A stretch of 8,440 bases of DNA from Chloroflexota bacterium. GTDB lineage: Bacteria; Chloroflexota; Dehalococcoidia; Lucifugimonadales; UBA826. The notes below the pieces were generated by a model. It was not told where the DNA came from and did no database searches. It saw nothing but the letters and a program-made list of their open reading frames with translations. The stretch is from assembly GCA_002718095.1 (NCBI GenBank), contig PBDP01000004.1, positions 198,870 to 207,309 on the forward strand, written 5' to 3'. This document shows, one piece after another, positions 5,519 to 8,440 of the stretch. The position numbers were made by a program, and so were the translations under genes. Each line of letters starts with the position of its first letter. Within the stretch, counting starts at the first letter, position 1.

Positions 5519-6655
5519 ATGTCAGTTAAATTTAATGAAATAAAATTTAGTTATTTAGAAGTGACACAATTTACAACTTGGTTCTTTGCGTCTATTTCAG
5601 ATGATGACGGATTTGCAACTGATGTTGAATTTACAAATGCTGATTTATCGTATCCATCTGCTAAATTAATGTCAGAAATGTTTACTGAATTAAAGAAAAA
5701 TTCAAGTGACATTAATGAAACTTCTCTAATGTCTGTTTTAGATGTTAAGAAACCCATTTTGGGCCGTTCCGAGACGGCTACAGCATTGAGTGCTATAAGA
5801 TCGGCAATTTTACAATTGGAATCTCTGCATAAAGGGATATCATTAGTCGAACACTTAGGAGGAACGTATAAAGAAGTAGTTCCATTGTATGCAAATATAA
5901 ATAGAGGACTTTTCTTAACTGATAGAACTCCGAAGTCATTTGCAAAAGCTGCAGAACAAGCTGCAAATGAAGGTTTTAAAATAATTAAGTGTGCCCCATT
6001 TGATGAAGTTAATTCCTCCCAAGGCACAAATAGAATTTTAGATTCTGCTCAACATGGGATTAATAGAATTAAAGAGATTCGAAATGCTATAGGTTCTGAC
6101 TTTGATATTTTAATTGATTGCCACGGGAGATTTAATTTACCAGCAGCCTTGGTTATATCAGATGTATTATCGGAATTGAATATCTCCTGGTTTGAAGAAC
6201 CGTTGGAAACAGAAGAACATATGGATTCTTTGATAGAACTTAAGGCTAATACATCGATTCCCATTGCTGGAGGAGAAAGCATGTATGGGACTTTATCATT
6301 TTCGGAAGCTTTAAATAGTGATGTTTTAGATATTATTATGCCCGACTTAAAATATTGTGGAGGAGCATCAGAGGCAGTTGAAATAGGTAAAATGGCTATT
6401 AATTTAGGAAAAGGGTATTCTCCACATAGCCCTTCAGGCCCGATTTCTTTGTTACTTTCTGGACATGCAACAGCTGCCATTGAAGGAGCTATGTATTTAG
6501 AGCATGCGGTCCATGAATACGCTCTAAGAAATGTTATATTGACACCTTCAGAACTAATACAAGACGGTAATTTAATTATTCCAAAGGGTATAGGGTTAGG
6601 GGGTAGATTAAATCATGAATTTATTGAAAAGTATGGAGTTTATTTTACTCCTTAG
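5519..6655 (+). CDS. Enolase-superfamily (mandelate racemase/muconate lactonizing) enzyme, probable acid-sugar dehydratase type
   Basis: A 378-residue cytoplasmic Mg-dependent enzyme that abstracts a proton next to a carboxylate, most likely to dehydrate a sugar acid. An N-terminal capping domain (about 1-125) precedes a TIM barrel. Metal ligands are visible at strand ends: D200 in LIDCHGRF, the EE pair 226-227 in WFEEPL, and E253 in IAGGES. The His-Asp dyad is D276 (IIMPDLKYCGG) with H303 (SPHSPSGPI). H202 in the D-x-H motif and the PHSPSGPI loop resemble galactonate dehydratase, where that His is the acid catalyst. K154 and K157 (FKIIKCAPF) lie at strand 2, but the exact K-x-K racemase motif is absent. 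The exact substrate is not readable. The ATG has Shine-Dalgarno AGGGG with a 7-nt gap. Its last 11 bases overlap the convergent M20 gene. Confidence 0.9.
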   Translation: MSVKFNEIKFSYLEVTQFTTWFFASISDDDGFATDVEFTNADLSYPSAKLMSEMFTELKKNSSDINETSLMSVLDVKKPILGRSETATALSAIRSAILQLESLHKGISLVEHLGGTYKEVVPLYANINRGLFLTDRTPKSFAKAAEQAANEGFKIIKCAPFDEVNSSQGTNRILDSAQHGINRIKEIRNAIGSDFDILIDCHGRFNLPAALVISDVLSELNISWFEEPLETEEHMDSLIELKANTSIPIAGGESMYGTLSFSEALNSDVLDIIMPDLKYCGGASEAVEIGKMAINLGKGYSPHSPSGPISLLLSGHATAAIEGAMYLEHAVHEYALRNVILTPSELIQDGNLIIPKGIGLGGRLNHEFIEKYGVYFTP

Positions 6656-8021
6656 ATTCACCTGATAGTAGCATGTATGCTATATACAACATGATTTTGG
6701 TACTACTTATTAAGCTGTTAATTCCTATAGATTCATTTGTACCATGTATTTGACTTAACATGGGATCATCATCTGGGTGATCTCCTGAAAATCCATAAGT
6801 AATTACTTCTAGTGGTCGAGTAAATCGTGAATCTGTGAACCCATTACTTATGGATGGTATTAAATTAATATCATTTCTGCCTAATGATTTTTTAGTAGCA
6901 TCTAAAATTGTTGAGGATAGCTTAGTTTCAAATTCCGAAGAGTTTGGTTCAGCCATATAATCAACTGTGTAAGAAACTCCTTCTAGTCCATCCACGATTT
7001 TATTTAGTTCTTCATAAACATATTCTTCTGTTTGATGAGGAAGAGTTCTAACGTCACAAGTTAATTGTATTTGTTCAGGTACACTATTTGATTTTATTCC
7101 TCCATTAATCATAGTAGGAGTTATTGTCATTCTTGATAAAGCCTTTAATGTAGATGCAAACCTGGGGTTATCTTTTTCTAAATCTAATATAATTTGATCA
7201 ATGTTTTCAGGGCCTGCTTTATCTTCTATTGCAAAATTAGAAAGATAATCAAATATTTTTACTGACGTATCTCTTTCTGGTGAGTATTGTTCCAAATTCT
7301 CCAATATCTTACTAGTTTTATATAAAGCATTTTCACCATTCCATGGCATAGATGCATGAGCACTTGATCCAGTAATAGATATTTCTACTTGTAATCTTCC
7401 TTTTTCTCCAACACCTAATAAGTATGTTACGGCCCCTGCAGATTCAATCATTGGCGTACCCCCACCTTCATTAATAGCATAAGGAGCTTCTAGCAATTGT
7501 GGATGATTATCAGCTAACCATTTAAAACCATATTTACCTCCATGTTCTTCATCGGCACCAGATATTAATGATAATCCGTCTGTTAGCGTAATATTAAATT
7601 CACGTAAAATTCTCATAGCCATTAATTGGGCAGTTAGCAAGCCTTTACAATCTGATGCTCCGCGCCCATATATCCGTCCGGAATCAATTGTTGCGCTGAA
7701 TGGCGGATATTTCCATTTTGACTCATCTTCTACAGGAACTACGTCAGTATGGGACATAAATATAAGCCCAATTTTTTCATTGATACCTTTAATCTGAGCA
7801 ATAATATTCCCTCTATTTGCAGTAAATTCTAATATTTGGGATTCTATACCATGGCTATTTAACCATTTTTTTATATATTCACATACAGCTGTTTCATTTC
7901 CTGTAGGCATTTTTCCTGTATTAACAGAAGGTATGTTTACTAGATCTTGTTCTAGTTTTATTATTTCAGGGATTATTTCGTCTACGTAATTTAACATTTT
8001 ATCAAGAACATTGTTGGACAT
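6645..8021 (-). CDS. M20-family zinc metallohydrolase (ArgE/DapE/CPG2-like peptidase or deacylase)
   Basis: A 458-residue M20 enzyme with two metal ions that hydrolyses an amide bond in a peptide, N-acyl amino acid or related compound. Metal and catalytic residues are in place: H91 and D93 (SHTDVVP), D124 (GRGASDCKG), catalytic E158 with E159 (GADEEHGG), E185 (NEGGG) and H426 (IHGTNE). A dimerisation/lid insert is marked by GSSAHASMPWNGENAL (218-233) and NSVPEQIQLTCDVR (312-325). All ligands are intact, so it should be active. There is no signal peptide, so it is cytoplasmic. The substrate is unknown: the spread across ArgE, DapE, carboxypeptidase and hydantoinase relatives is wide. The ATG lies 8 bases after the Nudix gene, with Shine-Dalgarno TAGGAAA overlapping that gene's TAG stop, a typical coupled operon arrangement. 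Confidence 0.92.
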   Translation of the reverse strand: MSNNVLDKMLNYVDEIIPEIIKLEQDLVNIPSVNTGKMPTGNETAVCEYIKKWLNSHGIESQILEFTANRGNIIAQIKGINEKIGLIFMSHTDVVPVEDESKWKYPPFSATIDSGRIYGRGASDCKGLLTAQLMAMRILREFNITLTDGLSLISGADEEHGGKYGFKWLADNHPQLLEAPYAINEGGGTPMIESAGAVTYLLGVGEKGRLQVEISITGSSAHASMPWNGENALYKTSKILENLEQYSPERDTSVKIFDYLSNFAIEDKAGPENIDQIILDLEKDNPRFASTLKALSRMTITPTMINGGIKSNSVPEQIQLTCDVRTLPHQTEEYVYEELNKIVDGLEGVSYTVDYMAEPNSSEFETKLSSTILDATKKSLGRNDINLIPSISNGFTDSRFTRPLEVITYGFSGDHPDDDPMLSQIHGTNESIGINSLISSTKIMLYIAYMLLSGESKE

Positions 8022-8029
8022 ATATTTTC

Positions 8030-8440
8030 CTAATTTATTTTCAATTTTGAAGCAATAAGAATCAGCGCAATGGTCTTGGCATCATCAATTGTTCCGTTAT
8101 TTATGAGTTTGTGAGCTTCTGGCATCGTTATCTTTTTTATAGTTATTTCTTCATCATCATCATGAGGTAATTTTTTAAGGAATAGATCTTTTGCAATGTA
8201 GCAGTTCATGTATTCGTCAGTAAATCCGGGACTAGCCCAAATTTTACCTACTGATTCTAAGGTACGAGCTCCGTATCCTGTTTCTTCCATTAATTCACGT
8301 AAAGCTGCTTTTTGAGGATCTTCTCCGGGATCTATTAATCCTGCAGGTACCTCAAGGATATATTTTTTTGCGGGATGACGATATTGACTAACCAAAATAA
8401 TATTCTTATGATCATCTATAGGTAAAATTGCTACAGTTGG
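8030..8440 (-). CDS. Nudix hydrolase, ADP-ribose pyrophosphatase-like (5' end beyond right edge)
   Basis: Only the C-terminal 136 residues are in the window. The frame is open to the right edge, beginning PTVAILPIDDHKNIILVSQYRHP. The Nudix box GX5EX7REUXEEXGU is complete (GLIDPGEDPQKA through LRELMEETGY), giving the Mg-binding glutamates. YRHP and EVPAG before it, and SPGFTDEYMN, DDDEEI and DAKT after it, are typical of the NudF/YffH branch, which splits ADP-ribose or related nucleoside diphosphate sugars into AMP and a sugar phosphate. This suggests nucleotide clean-up in the cytoplasm, though GDP-mannose is a possible alternative substrate. The true start and probably 30-50 residues lie outside. 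The stop TAG overlaps the Shine-Dalgarno sequence of the M20 gene, so the two are co-transcribed. Confidence 0.9.
   Translation of the reverse strand, partial: PTVAILPIDDHKNIILVSQYRHPAKKYILEVPAGLIDPGEDPQKAALRELMEETGYGARTLESVGKIWASPGFTDEYMNCYIAKDLFLKKLPHDDDEEITIKKITMPEAHKLINNGTIDDAKTIALILIASKLKIN

Noticed and set aside
5551-6480. Minus-strand open frames opposite the enolase-family gene
   Set aside because: They are antisense shadows of a well-supported gene with all its catalytic motifs on the plus strand.

Overview
The window is an AT-rich, gene-dense stretch of bacterial chromosome with ordinary metabolic genes in short, tightly packed transcription units. There are no tRNA or rRNA genes, insertion sequences or CRISPR arrays. 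The gene mix (bacterial PAC2-family protein, enolase-superfamily dehydratase, M20 hydrolase, short-chain dehydrogenase, alpha/beta hydrolase) and the AT-rich codon use fit a marine Chloroflexota lineage such as SAR202/Dehalococcoidia. An AT-rich marine actinobacterium is a weaker alternative. This placement is inferred from recognised families, not from a search.

Layout. (1) Positions 1-2475, minus strand: a short-chain dehydrogenase (SDR) and a trehalose-phosphatase-like HAD enzyme form a tight pair. Downstream is glmU, whose N-terminal half lies in the window, with its own likely promoter. (2) Positions 2476-2587: a compact divergent control region. A near-consensus sigma-70 promoter (TTGACA, 17 bp, TAAAAT) faces right and an extended -10 promoter faces left. 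Between them is a perfect 18-bp palindrome containing GAAC-AATT-GTTC, the form of a Gram-positive-type LexA (SOS) box. (3) Positions 2588-3516, plus strand: an 81-residue unknown protein that looks like a small beta barrel, a possible 21-residue tryptophan-rich peptide, and an unknown multi-pass membrane protein. (4) Positions 3619-5373, minus strand: a PAC2-family protein followed by an alpha/beta hydrolase. (5) Positions 5374-5518: a divergent spacer carrying a 22-bp near-perfect palindrome that reaches the ribosome binding site of the next gene. (6) Positions 5519-6655, plus strand: an enolase-superfamily enzyme of the acid-sugar dehydratase type. (7) Positions 6645-8440, minus strand: an ADP-ribose-pyrophosphatase-like Nudix enzyme (cut by the right edge) followed by an M20 metallohydrolase, which overlaps the enolase-family gene tail to tail.

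The part most worth following up is region 2-3. A putative SOS box placed to repress a small operon of unrecognised genes, and perhaps the divergent SDR-phosphatase operon too, would be an undescribed damage-responsive module. That reading rests on sequence pattern alone. The other units look like general housekeeping (cell-wall precursor, nucleotide clean-up) and catabolism of sugar acids, peptides or amides. No single pathway ties them together.
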